This document shows positions 1-10,657 of a DNA stretch of 64,000 bases, piece after piece. This stretch comes from Chinchilla lanigera. Its lineage: Eukaryota > Chordata > Mammalia > Rodentia > Chinchillidae. The position numbers were made by a program, and so were the translations under genes. The notes under the pieces are model-generated. The model worked only from the letters and a program-made list of their open reading frames with translations. It was not told the DNA's origin and did not search any database. The stretch is from contig NW_004955472.1 of the NCBI RefSeq assembly GCF_000276665.1, forward strand, positions 7,098,677 to 7,162,676. Direction: 5' to 3'. Numbering within the stretch: position 1 is the stretch's first letter; every line of letters begins with the position of its first letter.

Positions 1-32
<32 letters not shown>
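1..32. repeat. poly(A) run at window edge
   Basis: The window opens with 32 consecutive A residues. This could be the tail of a plus-strand retroposon lying left of the window, or an A-rich stretch of the L1 that follows. The other side is not visible. Confidence 0.8.
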
Positions 33-33
<1 letters not shown>

Positions 34-645
34 AATATGGAGATCTGACAGAAAACTAAAAATAGGAATTCCATTTGATCCACCTATGCCTCTCCTGGGT
101 GTATATTCCTGAAAAAAATCAAAGACATCATACTCTAGTGACACATTTACCCATGTTTAGAGCAACATAATTCACAACATCGGAACTCTAGATATCAAAA
201 CAAAAATGGATAAGAAAATGTGGTAAATATAAATAATGGAATGTGCTCACTTCGGCAGCACATATATATATATAAATAATGGAAGCTAAAATAATGGGAT
301 TACATAATTTGTATGAAATGGATGGAACTTGATATCTCAATGCTAAGTAAAACAAGTTAGGTATAAAACATTAAATAGCACATGATTTCTCTTATATGAG
401 AAATCTAAAATATAAAAACATGAAAGAATAAAAGAAAGAAGAGATGGTAGGAAGTGAAAGGGCACACTTCTTGGAGATGGAGAATGGGATCAAGAGGTGA
501 GGGCAAGCAATGTGGGGAGGGGGAACACAGGATTGAAAATGATCAAGATATGTTCTATTTCCCCAAAATACAACCCTATGTATCTGTTATGTATAGCAAA
601 CCCACACTGAAGAAAGAAAAAAGAAACAAAGAAAAGAAAAGGGTG
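33..645 (+). mobile_element. L1 3' end (end of ORF2 plus 3' UTR), type I
   Basis: The first part matches the C-terminal end of L1 ORF2 in decayed form. It contains the equivalent of the 'pro-leu-leu-gly-ile' segment, the 'asp-lys-lys-met-trp' segment near 210-225 and the 'met-asp-gly-thr' segment near 318-330, with in-frame stops. After about 430 it becomes the purine-rich 3' UTR (ggatcaagaggtgagggc type) and ends in an A-rich tail near 605-645. The same 3' UTR type recurs near 20.2, 33.9, 40.5 (antisense) and 48.0 kb. A U6 fragment interrupts the element. Confidence 0.8.
242..270 (+). pseudogene. 5' fragment of U6 snRNA inserted in L1, with target-site duplication
   Basis: Positions 243-266 match the first 24 nt of U6 snRNA with one mismatch (G to A at U6 position 7, a CpG transition). 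This covers the 5' stem-loop core 'cttcggcag'. A 14-bp perfect direct repeat (tataaataatggaa) lies at 228-241 and 271-284, immediately around the insert, as expected for a target-site duplication. The rest of U6, including the ACAGAGA box, is absent, and there is no poly(A), so it cannot be functional. Confidence 0.8.
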
Positions 646-2365
646 CTTAGAGGATTAGAGCCGGAAAGAAACCCTCCTACAGTTTAGGAAGCTGAGGGGA
701 ACATGGAAGCCTTCTTTATTACTTCATTATTTCTTTAATTCCACCTTGTCACTGTAGCAGAAATTCCCATAGCTGAGTAATTTTTTCATCTCTTGGCTCC
801 TTAGGCTCATGAACTATGATAATTCAATTCTAGATCACATTTTTTCACACTTCAGCTTTTCAAGAATGTGCATGTGTCTTACAATCAATGATCTTTTACA
901 AGTGGTTTTGGTTGGTGACAATGGTGATTTATCAAATGCAGTAACGTGTCAGTCTTCAGAAAGACTACACAAGATTTATTTCTTGAAACAAAGGCATTGT
1001 GTTGAACAGAGGGACTGCATATAAATTTTATACTGTTAGTGAAATACTTATCAGTGTGATGACTCAAGCTCCTTCTTTTCTCCCAGAGCAACAACCAAGT
1101 TCTTACAGATGTGAGTAAAGTAGCGTTACACCTTGTTACTGAGAAACACAGAAGACACAAGCTTCTCCTGTTTCAGGCAAAACAATAAAGGTAGGAATTA
1201 TCTCCAATACCATCAAAAAGACAAGGTAATATGAAAGCCATAAGAGAATGCTGTGAACACCTGTTAGTATTTTTTTCTTTATAGTGAGACTTAAAAATAA
1301 TATGATTCACCTTAAAATAATTACTCTTAAATTTAAGAAAATGTGCTTGGCTGATCTATAACTGCTAAGCCTCAGCCACATGTACTATTCCATTACATTT
1401 GCCCTCAAACCAAGATTATTAGATCTTTCTATGCTCTTAGCAAAAGATTTTTGTTTCAAGTGACTGAAAGGAAGATTCCGTTTCAGACAACTTTCAGAAA
1501 AAGACAAACCATTTTTGTAATTTCCTAGCGTTATTAATCCCTTCTTAATCTAGCCCCTTTTGAACCTTACTTTAAACAGGATCTGCACCTCTGTCTGTCA
1601 GCGTGTCCAATACTGCAAAGCCCCGGCTGCTAGTCATGTGAGCTGCTGTGAGGCCAGCTCTAGTTATCAGCGCTCAGGAGCCTTCTGCGTATTCTTCAAA
1701 ACTCAAGTCTCAAAATGCCTATGCCATCTTTTCATGAAAAAGAACTGCTTCAAGTAGATTCATACTAAGTAAAACTCATTGATTCAGCCAAGCCACAAGC
1801 AGATAATGGTTTTACTTTCCTTAACTTAATCCCAAAGGAGGGTAGTGAAATGTAAGCTGGATTTTCTTTAAAAGATGCTCTGGTTCAAGTTCAAATGAAA
1901 CAATTTTTAAAGTGTCTGAAGTGAGGGATCCTGGAGGAGTAATTAGCAACTTATCGTCAGCTGCCTCAAATGGTTGGGGTTGTCTTTCCCAAACAGGGCT
2001 GGAAATCCTCGAAGGACTGGAGAAAACACTGGCCTCATGGCCTCTGGGGAGTTCTGGGGAGGGCAGTGTCACAGGGACGAGCACGCTCATCTAACTTTAT
2101 GCGTCCAACAGTGCTTCCGCAGGCGGCTGCCGCAGCCTTGCCTCTGCTGATCAGCTCAGCAGTGACAGTAATGTCCCTTCCTTGCCTCTGAAGCCCTAAT
2201 ACTTCCTGGGAACTGACTATATAGTTCAGTGGGATTCTCAGTGACACCTGGTAAAGGATCATTTTATGCGTCATATGAATCTTAGGACACTATATTGCTC
2301 GCTGTTTGTGCGCAAGCTTTAAAAGCAAATATCAAAGTTTAGAGGCAAGATCTTCTACCTGGAGA
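646..2365. other. low-copy non-coding stretch
   Basis: No recognised repeat or gene. Base composition becomes slightly more GC-rich around 1600-1690 and 2030-2200. Overlapping short frames on both strands at 1820-2270 encode nothing I recognise. Confidence 0.5.
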
Positions 2366-2470
2366 TGAAATACCTGGACTCAAGTCCTGGCTCTATCACT
2401 AAGCAATTATCTGAATTTAGGCAGTTTGCTGCTTAACATCTCTGGCCTCAATTTAACTAATTAAAAATTA
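2366..2470 (+). repeat. MIR SINE fragment
   Basis: The order 'tggactcaagtcctggctct', 'atcac', 'gcaatt', 'catctctggcctca' follows the MIR core (pattern: gactcaaatcccggctct...ctgtgcctcag). Divergence is high, as for an ancient copy. Confidence 0.65.
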
Positions 2471-3501
2471 AGAAAGGCTGCTATGAGAACCGAGCATGAT
2501 AAAATATTTTGCAAACGGTAACCAGTATTAAGTGCTATACAGTTACAAATGTTTCCACCCATACCATTAGATAAGCTACAGTGCCAGATATGAGAAGATT
2601 AAATTTGTGCAACAGAAGGTTTGCTCTTTACCATAGAAACAGCATCCTTTATTTTACAGTCAGAATAACAGTTCCTACTATCTGGCAATCGATGTCTTTG
2701 AAGAACTTGTAAGGGTCATTAGAAGATGCTAAGTGACTCGGTCAAAGCCCTATATCTGTAAAGGAATAAATGGACAACAGTGAAAAGCTACTTCAGGGAA
2801 TGGGGACTTGGAGATGACTGTTTACAATATTGTGCTCCTGCTGAGATTATTTTAGAGTAACACTTACATTGTTTGTTCACCCTTCTTACATCATTATTCA
2901 AGAGTGTGAGGCCCTGATTCCTGAGGGGCTCTTAAACCATAAATGTCATGCTGTCAAAATACTTAGTGTAACCTACTCCTTCACATGTGTGCTTCTTTTC
3001 CTCATGAAACGCTGCTAGAATTTTAAGTATTGACAACTTTCCAGTTTACATAGGAGAATTTTTAAATATTCCTCAGGACTCTGAGCCTCAGCCATGTCTG
3101 GGTTGTCTCCATAGGACGCTCCTGCCACCTGAAAGGAAAGCTCAGGGCAGGTCCACCGTGTTTGCTTTATTAAATCGAGTTGGGTACCACTAACAGAGGG
3201 GAAGTGTCCAGAGGACTGGGTGTTACCGGGAGGCACTGAGGAGCAACCAGTGATGCCTATGAAGATGCTTTGTAATCTGCTAAATCCTGGCAAGATAATG
3301 GCCATCGTTTGTTGTTTTATTTTTAATTGCGTGTTTGGCACTAAGTTAAAATGCTTCCCAGAAGTCATTGCATTGAAGGCTCGCGTGGAATTATCATCAT
3401 GTGGTGACACTGGTATAATAGCATATTATCATGAAAGTATCATTTTGGAGGTACTAGGATTAACTTTAAGCAATACTGAATTATATCCTAAGCCCTTCTT
3501 A
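2471..3501. other. low-copy non-coding stretch
   Basis: The longest frame here (3015-3410, minus, 131 codons) lacks any motif I recognise and has no supporting splice sites or codon signature. I see nothing else. Confidence 0.45.
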
Positions 3502-3612
3502 TTTTTTATAGTTTCAGGCAGGATCTTGCTAAATCACCCAGGCTGACCTCAAACTTGTGATCATCCCTTCTCAGCTTCCCAAGGGATTATAGGTATGTGT
3601 TACTATGCCTGA
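3502..3612 (-). repeat. B1-type SINE, old, partial
   Basis: Reverse-complement B1/7SL structure: a T-rich start, then 'caggcaggatcttgct', 'cacccaggctgacctcaaac', 'gggattataggtatg' and 'actatgcctga'. It is diverged from consensus. Confidence 0.75.
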
Positions 3613-3629
3613 CCCCTGAGTGTATTAAT

Positions 3630-3770
3630 ATCCTAATTTACAGAGAAGATTGGTGAGCGACAGAGAGTCAGAGACTTGCCCAGTGCAAACAGAGCTAGTT
3701 ATGGATGAAAGGAGAGAGTTTCACTCAGACAGACAATCTCAGAGCCCAAGGTCTCCAACCCTATGTTCCA
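3630..3770 (-). repeat. MIR SINE fragment
   Basis: Antisense MIR pattern: 'tttacagagaagattgg', 'gacttgcccagtgcaaacag', 'agctagttatgg' and 'cagagcccaaggtct'. Confidence 0.55.
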
Positions 3771-5734
3771 AGCACTAACGGGTGTTTTCCATGGTACACT
3801 ATGAGTGGAATTGTCTTTCCTTAGCCGATTGTGCAGTTCCCAATCACCATTTAGGTCCTCCAGGCTTCCCTGAAACCACCAAAGTAGGTCAAACCTCTCA
3901 TTTATTACACACACATCACAAAATTCTAACTTTCCTTCTTAATATTCATCACAATTGTGCTTATGCTTAAATACTTTTTAGATAACTGTTTAATTTCTAT
4001 CTCCACCCATATCTTGCTTGCAAACTGCAAGCTTTATGACAGTAGCTGCTCCATGAGAATTAAGACAAAGAACAGAGATATTCAAAAGGCCCTTGATGCA
4101 TCAAACACTACCCTTCCCCCATGACTAATGCACAAAACCCAGAGAAACCCAAAAGGACCACTGTATGATTCCTGCCCTCCTGCATACAGAACAGAAAGAC
4201 TGCTTTCAGGAGGCTTGAAAGGATTGATTTCATCTCTCTGATCGTGATTTTCTTTTTTTCCAAAACACAAAAGATCATACAATCTCTGAGGACACTGCCA
4301 GATTTAACTTTCTGTAAAACCGTAGGCCTGAAAGTTTCTTTGCTATGTGAAGGGGGAAAAGGTGAAAATTTCCCTCCGCTCTGGCAAAACTTCTAAAATT
4401 AATTAGTGAAAACTTGGAGATCTGAAGAATGATCCAGATATTCATTATTTGTTGTAAATCTCCACGTATAAAACTCTATTCTGTGCATATGAAACTAGCC
4501 CTCAACAATGAGAGTAACCAACTGAACATCAAAGTCACAGAAAAATCTGAAAAACAAGAATGTTGTAGTGAATTTTTAAATTAAATAAAAATGTTAAGAG
4601 CATCCCAAGAATTTTTCAATGTTTCCAAGAACAATGGAAAAGCAGAGAAAGCTGAAAACTACAGTAAAACTGCAAATACTTAGCCAATATAAATCTACAG
4701 AAAAAAAACAGCGTTAAGCTCTATTTTGAACAAATTTACTGCCATAATCATGGAAGTTACCTCTATCATTGGTGAATGCAACTGTGAAACACTATTGAAT
4801 TATAAATGACTAAAAATCACACAGGGAAATACAATTCCTGAAAATTTTTAAATATTTTATTTTATGCCTAGAACGATTCTATTATTCTGAATATAAAGAA
4901 AAGAATACAATTTCTACTAATAGTGAATTAGATCCTCCACATGCCAATAAATAATGTAGAGTAGCTATTTTTAAAATATTATTTCACGGAGATACCACGT
5001 TCCCTGGCTACTCATATACCTGCACTTCTAAATTTAATCTTACATGCACTGACCTAAATGTACACCAATAAGTGTGTGTTATAAAAAAGTTTTAACTGTT
5101 TTCTATCATCTCTACTATTTTGATGTCTTGAAGGACATCACCAATACGACAGGTAAGTGCTGATTCCTTAGAGACGGTCTAACTTGACTAGAAACAGTGT
5201 CAAGCCTTGGAAGTTAATCAAGATAGACTACTGAAGCATAGCTTGGGATCAGATAAGCACCTCAGTGCTCAAGGTTCCCAGGTCTACCTATTTATCATGC
5301 AGCCTCGTTTTTCATTCATGGTACAGTGCTTTCTGAAGGCTTTAGAAATTCTCTGTGGTGGGGAGCAAGAAGTACCTCTAGGTTTTATTTAGAAAACAAT
5401 AATCTTTTCCATATAAAGCTACAAACTGCCCAGAAAAAGACACTTGAAATCTTAAGCCAACTCATGTGCCAGTTTCTGAACCAAACTCTGAGAACGCTAA
5501 TGCATGGCAAACCACTTCTGCTGAAGGAGAGGATGCACAGAATTCTAGAGATTTCCAGTGCTCCTACTCTTTATTCAGTTACAAAAGGAGAAAGGAGGAC
5601 AGATGAATGGGTGATTGGATGCATACATACATGAATGAATGGAGAAAAGAGGGAGAAAAGATTAAAAACAAGAATATAAAAGAAATACAAAAGGAGGGGA
5701 CTTTTAAAGCAGGAAAAAGAAGAAGGAAAGAAGA
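3771..5734. other. low-copy, AT-rich non-coding stretch
   Basis: Only short unrelated open frames occur here (under 105 codons). The region 4490-5060 is notably AT-rich. 5580-5745 is purine-rich (tandem-like 'atacatac', 'gaaggaaagaagaaaac') and leads into an L1 3' UTR, so its last 100 bp may belong to that element. Confidence 0.45.
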
Positions 5735-5925
5735 AAACACGTGGACAGACTGAAATCTATTTGTACAATAAATCTGAGCAACTAATTTGAAGATAACAAT
5801 ATGCAGGATATTAACCATTGTTAATCTCATATTATCTTGTTCTGAAATTCTGTATTTTTTATTATTTTTTTTCTCTTTAAATTAGAATGAAAAATAAAAA
5901 ATAAAAATAGAGATCCTCACACCTT
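5735..5925 (+). mobile_element. L1 3' UTR module, type II
   Basis: Contains 'aatctgagcaactaatttga', 'agataacaatatgcagg', 'aaccattgttaat' and 'ttctgaaattctgtatt', followed by an A-rich tail. The same ordered blocks occur at 32.8-33.6, 42.87-43.07 and 52.2-52.66 kb. No ORF2 sequence is attached. Confidence 0.7.
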
Positions 5926-6264
5926 ATACAAATGTAAATACATTAAAATCTACTCAGTAAAACTGCTGAGAAAAGCAAAGAAAATACAGTATGTTTGACA
6001 ATGTCATTTAACAGTTGTCCTAGAAAAATCACATGAAAGTACTGCTTATTATAGTTATCGTGTAAAATTAGCACTTAGAATTCACACTGATTCGGGTCCT
6101 CAAAGTTGAGAAGCGAGTGTCAAAGGGATCAGGATGCACACTGTGTCCCTTGAGCCTAACAGATCCAACGTGCGGCTTTCCCGTTGCACTGCTCAGTATT
6201 CACTCTCAAGAATAAAACGGCCCTCGCTCTCAGAAGCCTGAGTAGGTGATATAGTTTGGGAGCA

Positions 6265-6487
6265 GAACGGCCTTCTCATCAGAAGCACAGCTTTCAGAAC
6301 CAAAGAACTGGATTCAAACACTGGTCCCCTCTTAACTTACCCTCCTGTGCTTTATTCTCCATCTCCATGTTAAGAGACTAATAACTGATCTTTGAAGTTC
6401 ACTGCAAGGATTAAATGAGATAATATGTGCAAAGCTGTTAACATCATGCCTGGCACATTATAAAAGCTCAATAAATGCTAACTTCTG
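6265..6487 (+). repeat. MIR SINE, long copy
   Basis: A well-preserved MIR 3' half: 'ggattaaatgagataat', 'gcaaagctgttaaca', 'tgcctggcacattataaa' and 'gctcaataaatgcta'. The 5' half is weaker ('ctggattcaaacactggt', 'ctccatctccatgtt'). Confidence 0.85.
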
Positions 6488-6530
6488 CCAATACAAGATA
6501 TATGGTTACTGATTAACAATGTAATATAAC

Positions 6531-6532
<2 letters not shown>

Positions 6533-6569
<37 letters not shown>
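6533..6569. repeat. (TA)n microsatellite
   Basis: About 18 uninterrupted TA units. Confidence 0.95.
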
Positions 6570-6570
<1 letters not shown>

Positions 6571-6977
6571 GCTTAATTTTTCTTCTTTGACAAAAGCAAG
6601 ACTGGTATAAGAGAGAAAGGGGGTGAAACCATTTGAAAATGGTGAACTTTGGGCAAACTGGTAATTGGGAAGAAGAGGAGTGTTCTGTTCTTCAGAAGCT
6701 GGTTGTGCACTTTTTAAGGTCTCTTCGTAAATGAATTCTATGGAACAGCTTTACCATTTCCCTTGACTTAGGGGCCAGGCCACCCGAATCTGATAACTGC
6801 CGCTGTTTGTTACAAGCACTGTCATACAAATTATAGCCGTTATATCAGATCTGCACCATTTCCCTAAGCAAAATTGCTTTCTTCTCTACCTTGAAATCTA
6901 AATTCTACCCCATTATGATGGTTTATGGTTTTCTGTACTTTCCTCAATGACCTTGAACTCATTTTGTCATAAATTTG

Positions 6978-7058
6978 CTTTCCAGATGTAGTTGAGTGGT
7001 AGAGTACTTGTCTAGAATCCACAAGACCTGAGTTTAATCCCTAACAGCACAAAAAAGT
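6978..7058 (+). repeat. ID-type tRNA-derived SINE (older subtype)
   Basis: The order 'gtagttgagtggtagagtac' (A-box region), 'ttgtctag', 'ctgagtttaatccct' (B-box region) and 'aacagcacaaaaaa' matches the classical rodent ID layout. It has the 'ggtagag' form rather than the 'ggcacag' form of the younger copies in this window, so it represents a second subtype. Confidence 0.7.
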
Positions 7059-7089
7059 GTTTTTTTGGTTGTTTGATTAGTGGCTGTCT

Positions 7090-7215
7090 TTTCCCCAACT
7101 AGACTGTCACAGCTATAAGAATTTTGATCTACCCTACATTATTCACCACTGCATGCTCTACATGCAGCACTGCACATGGCGAAGAGTAGGTACACAAGCG
7201 TTTGAAGGAGGGGCA
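7090..7215 (+). repeat. L2 3' end fragment
   Basis: A weak but ordered match to the L2 tail: 'aactagactgtcacagct', 'attattcaccactgc', 'gcacatggcgaagagtaggt'. Confidence 0.4.
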
Positions 7216-8704
7216 GAGGCAGGCGGTGGGCAGGCAGGCACAACACTGCATTAAACAACTAAAATGAAGTGCTGTGATATTTCAAGACAAGAACTGTCAC
7301 CTTGGATTTGGGCAGGAGCATTAGGAAGAACAGCAAGGAAGACATGCCATTTCATCTGAGTCTCCACGCATGGGTAGAATTTAAGCATCCCCTCTGGGAA
7401 GGCATAGGACGTGCAATAAAATGTGTCTCAGTTTCTCTAGAACACAAGGTCTCCAAGGAGACGTCCTAAGAGCGGAGGGCAGGAATTTGTGGCAGGCATG
7501 TCAGATGAAGCTGGCTGATGACAGGGAGACCCCAGAGGAGCTGGGCTGGAGGAGGCACACTCAGACCTGTTCTCTAGGATGGCAAGTTTGGTGAGATGTG
7601 AAAGCCAAGTGTGAGGAGGGAGAGATCTGAGGCAGCAAGGTGACTTCATTCGGGCTAAGTTATTCTTTCCGCTCTTTTGCAACGGTAGTTGTATTTATAC
7701 TGGCAAATAGCTTGCCAAACATTCTGAGTTTACTTGATTTAGACAAATGATGATGATTCTCAATTCTTCAAGGGATTTTTTGTGAAACAAAATTGCCAAG
7801 ATGAATAATTAGAATATTTTGAAGACTATTCAAGCTTTTTCTATACATGCATTTATCCATGTCTGGCTGGCATGCAAATTGGAGTTTATACTCAAAATCA
7901 CAGAGAATTATATCACCGAATTCACACAGAGTGAATGAATCCTGAAAGAACATGCAGTTGTGAGCATATGAATCTCTGTATTTAAATTAGTGCGGTCCAT
8001 TCTGACAAAAGTCTCTGAGATTCCCAGGCTTGTGGAGTTAATAACTACGGCTCGCATTCACAGCTTGGCTCCCGTGTTCTAGGTACAGGTACATTACATA
8101 CAGTTTTCACTTCTCAACGAATCTTTCAAAGATTAGTGAGGTTTCACAGCCCCTAGTGGCAGATCTGAGACTCTAGTTTAGGATTTCTCGTATCCTGAAG
8201 ACGAGATGGTTTTCCATTGCCAGGTGAATTGCTTGCAATTATTTCAAAAAGTATTTTTCAGCTAATATGGTCACAAAAAAATTCTATTAAATTTAAACAC
8301 ACACACATAGGTGTAAGTAAAAGACATGTATGTAAGTGAAATGTAAATGCGTAAATAAAATGTAAAGCCTGACTTGAGGCAGTTTTCCCCTGTCCTGTGA
8401 TGCTTGGACTTCCTCCTACTAGCAAAGAGCTCCTGTGATGGGCAACAGTTAGGCCAAAATAAGGGCAGCGTCAGGGCAGCAGAAGGCTGACGCCCTGCAC
8501 TAAAGGTGTGCTCTTCAGGCACGGAGGCCCAGCACATCAGCTTCAAACTCAGCTACACAAATTAAGAGCTATTGATGAAAAAATTTTAAAAGGTAGAAAT
8601 TAATTAGAGTAAAGAATTTGGCACTAGCTTTTTTTCCCTTTTAGCATTTTAAAGATTATCTTGAATCATTCCATTGTCTTCCATTTATATTCTTTCTGTG
8701 TCTG

Positions 8705-8714
<10 letters not shown>
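7216..8714. other. low-copy stretch with a possible MIR relic
   Basis: Around 8090-8190 there is a weak antisense MIR pattern (attacatacag...aatctttcaaagatt...ctagtggcagatctgaga). The rest shows no recognised repeat. Frames on the minus strand at 7437-7682 and 8271-8546 carry no motif. Confidence 0.4.
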
Positions 8715-8753
<39 letters not shown>

Positions 8754-8760
8754 CACACAA
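8715..8760. repeat. (CA)n microsatellite
   Basis: About 18 CA units, then 'gctcacacaa'. Confidence 0.95.
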
Positions 8761-10506
8761 TTGCTTATACCACTGGTCACCACCCAGGTAGGAATCTCTC
8801 CAGTGAATTGCTTTATAGTTAGTCTTTCTTGACCCAGTTTTTTGGTTGGTGGTGTAACTGTACTTTCAGCAAATGAATTTCATTTTAACAAGAAGGCAGC
8901 AATGTTTCAAATTACTCTAGATAAAGCTACTAAGAGTTTGTGTGAACAAAAGATCCAACTTCTACTGGTTTTATTTTATGCATCTATGTGAATCACAGGC
9001 TTCATCCCATTCATTCCATACAAAAGGTGGGTGCCCTAACTGTCTCTGCCTTCCATTAAGGAAACCGGGCTTTGGGTCAATTTTCAGTAGGCCCGTGCAT
9101 GATCTGAAGAGTGAGGAGCTAGAGTTAAAGCCTAGATCTCTTTGGCTGTAAGGCTGCTATGATAACTATCCAAAAGCCTGGATGATATGTTAGCATTTTG
9201 CAGTCCTGGGGTGTTTGCTTGTTCAAGTAACTATTTCAAAGGTGCCCAGGTGGCTAGTGGCTGCATTGTGTTAGACAAAGCCAGAGGGAAATGCGAAGTA
9301 AAAATGGAGTTTACAGTCTCTGTACCTGCATCAATGTGAGCCATATTAAGAACACTTGATTAGATGAAACTCCTCATGAAGAGAAAATGTATTCTATCAA
9401 GCAGCACAAAAACTGCTGCTCCTAAATCTGTAGGGCACTCTCATTTTATTTAACAAAGGCAACTCTTCAAAAGTAGAATGATTACATTTTAAAAACTGAT
9501 TTCTGATTGATTTATTTGAACCAGAGGCTCTCAGACACTGATGCTCTGTGTAATTTGATTTTTACATGGCATAAGAGAGAAATAGGAGAAAAATACAACG
9601 TGTTACATGTCCAGAGTCTCCTTGATTATTCTTTTTTAATTTTAAAGAGAAAAAAATAAAAATGGTGTTGTCTTAGAATATTTTTTGCAACTTAATTCCA
9701 CTTTTCCTTTACCTCAACAGAGCCAAGTGGCTTCAGTTGTACCCTTTCTCTAAATTTACATGACTTTCACCTCATTTGCACCCCAGGCTAAGGGAGAAAA
9801 ATTGCTATGCACCTTGCTGACACATTTATTCAAGAATCTACTCCTCACCTCCAGCCACATTCTTCCAAGTACTTTTGTTGACGTTATCATCTGTACCCCA
9901 CCCCTTGCTTTCCTTTCTAGATCTTTTCTTTCTGGGATTCCCTTCTTACATCTGGTCTGCCTTACCCCATATTTCCAGAAACAAGCACCGCTGATAGGGC
10001 CTCAGGCTCCCCAGTGTCTGAGAATGTGGACTGCCAAGACCAGGTAAGGATGAAAGTGAAGCAATACTGCAACCCGAGTTTGTTCCGTTCTCCCTAAAGC
10101 TTAACCCCAAACGATACTGTCCTGTGCTCCAAACCCCAGGAGGCCTCTTTGTGTAGTAAAAGCTTTCTGATTTCATCTTTGTTTCCTTGACACTTGAACG
10201 TGGCATCTGCTGACTAGACCGTGCTACATTCTGAATCAGTACCGTTGCTCCTTTGACAATGAGGATATTGTGTGGAATCAAGCACGAGCACCTCTCTTCC
10301 TCTTAGAATACTATTTCCAAACAGGTCTCCAGCCCCCATGACGGTGGATTCCTGGTTGGCAGGACATGTCTGCATCTCAGCTGTGAGGACAGATTACCTT
10401 CCATCTGCCCCAGCCCAAAAGAAGAGCCATGCAAGGTTCCCATCTGCCTATCTACCACAGGACTCTTGCGGCTGCGTCAGAGACAGCTCAGAGTACTTTG
10501 CTTTGC
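8761..10506. other. low-copy non-coding stretch
   Basis: No recognised repeat. A sequence with both an acceptor-like (ends 9720) and a donor-like (starts 10044) splice signal is described in the findings. Confidence 0.45.
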
Positions 10507-10657
10507 TTTTTTTTTTTTTTACCAGCACCTTGCTCTGTAGTTTAGGGTGACTTTGAACTTACTGAACAGCCCAGTCTGGCCTCAAACTTGTAGCAATCCT
10601 CCCACCTCAGCTTCTCAAGCAGTGGAATTACAGGCGCGCACCACCACACTGCATTCC
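10507..10657 (-). repeat. B1 SINE, full-length, antisense
   Basis: Starts with a 14-T run (its poly(A)), then 'gctctgtagtttagggtgac', 'cagcccagtctggcctcaaa', 'ctcccacctcagcttctcaa', 'attacaggcgcgcaccacca'. This is the reverse complement of B1, including the Pol III box region. Confidence 0.85.

Noticed and set aside
228..284. A functional U6 snRNA gene
   Set aside because: Only the first 24 nt are present and no upstream Pol III promoter (TATA/PSE) accompanies it.
3015..3410. 131-codon minus-strand frame
   Set aside because: No recognised domain, no codon or splice support; opposite frames of similar length overlap it.
8146..8164. CTCF-like word cagcccctagtggcaga
   Set aside because: One G short of the core and within a weak MIR relic; match too poor.
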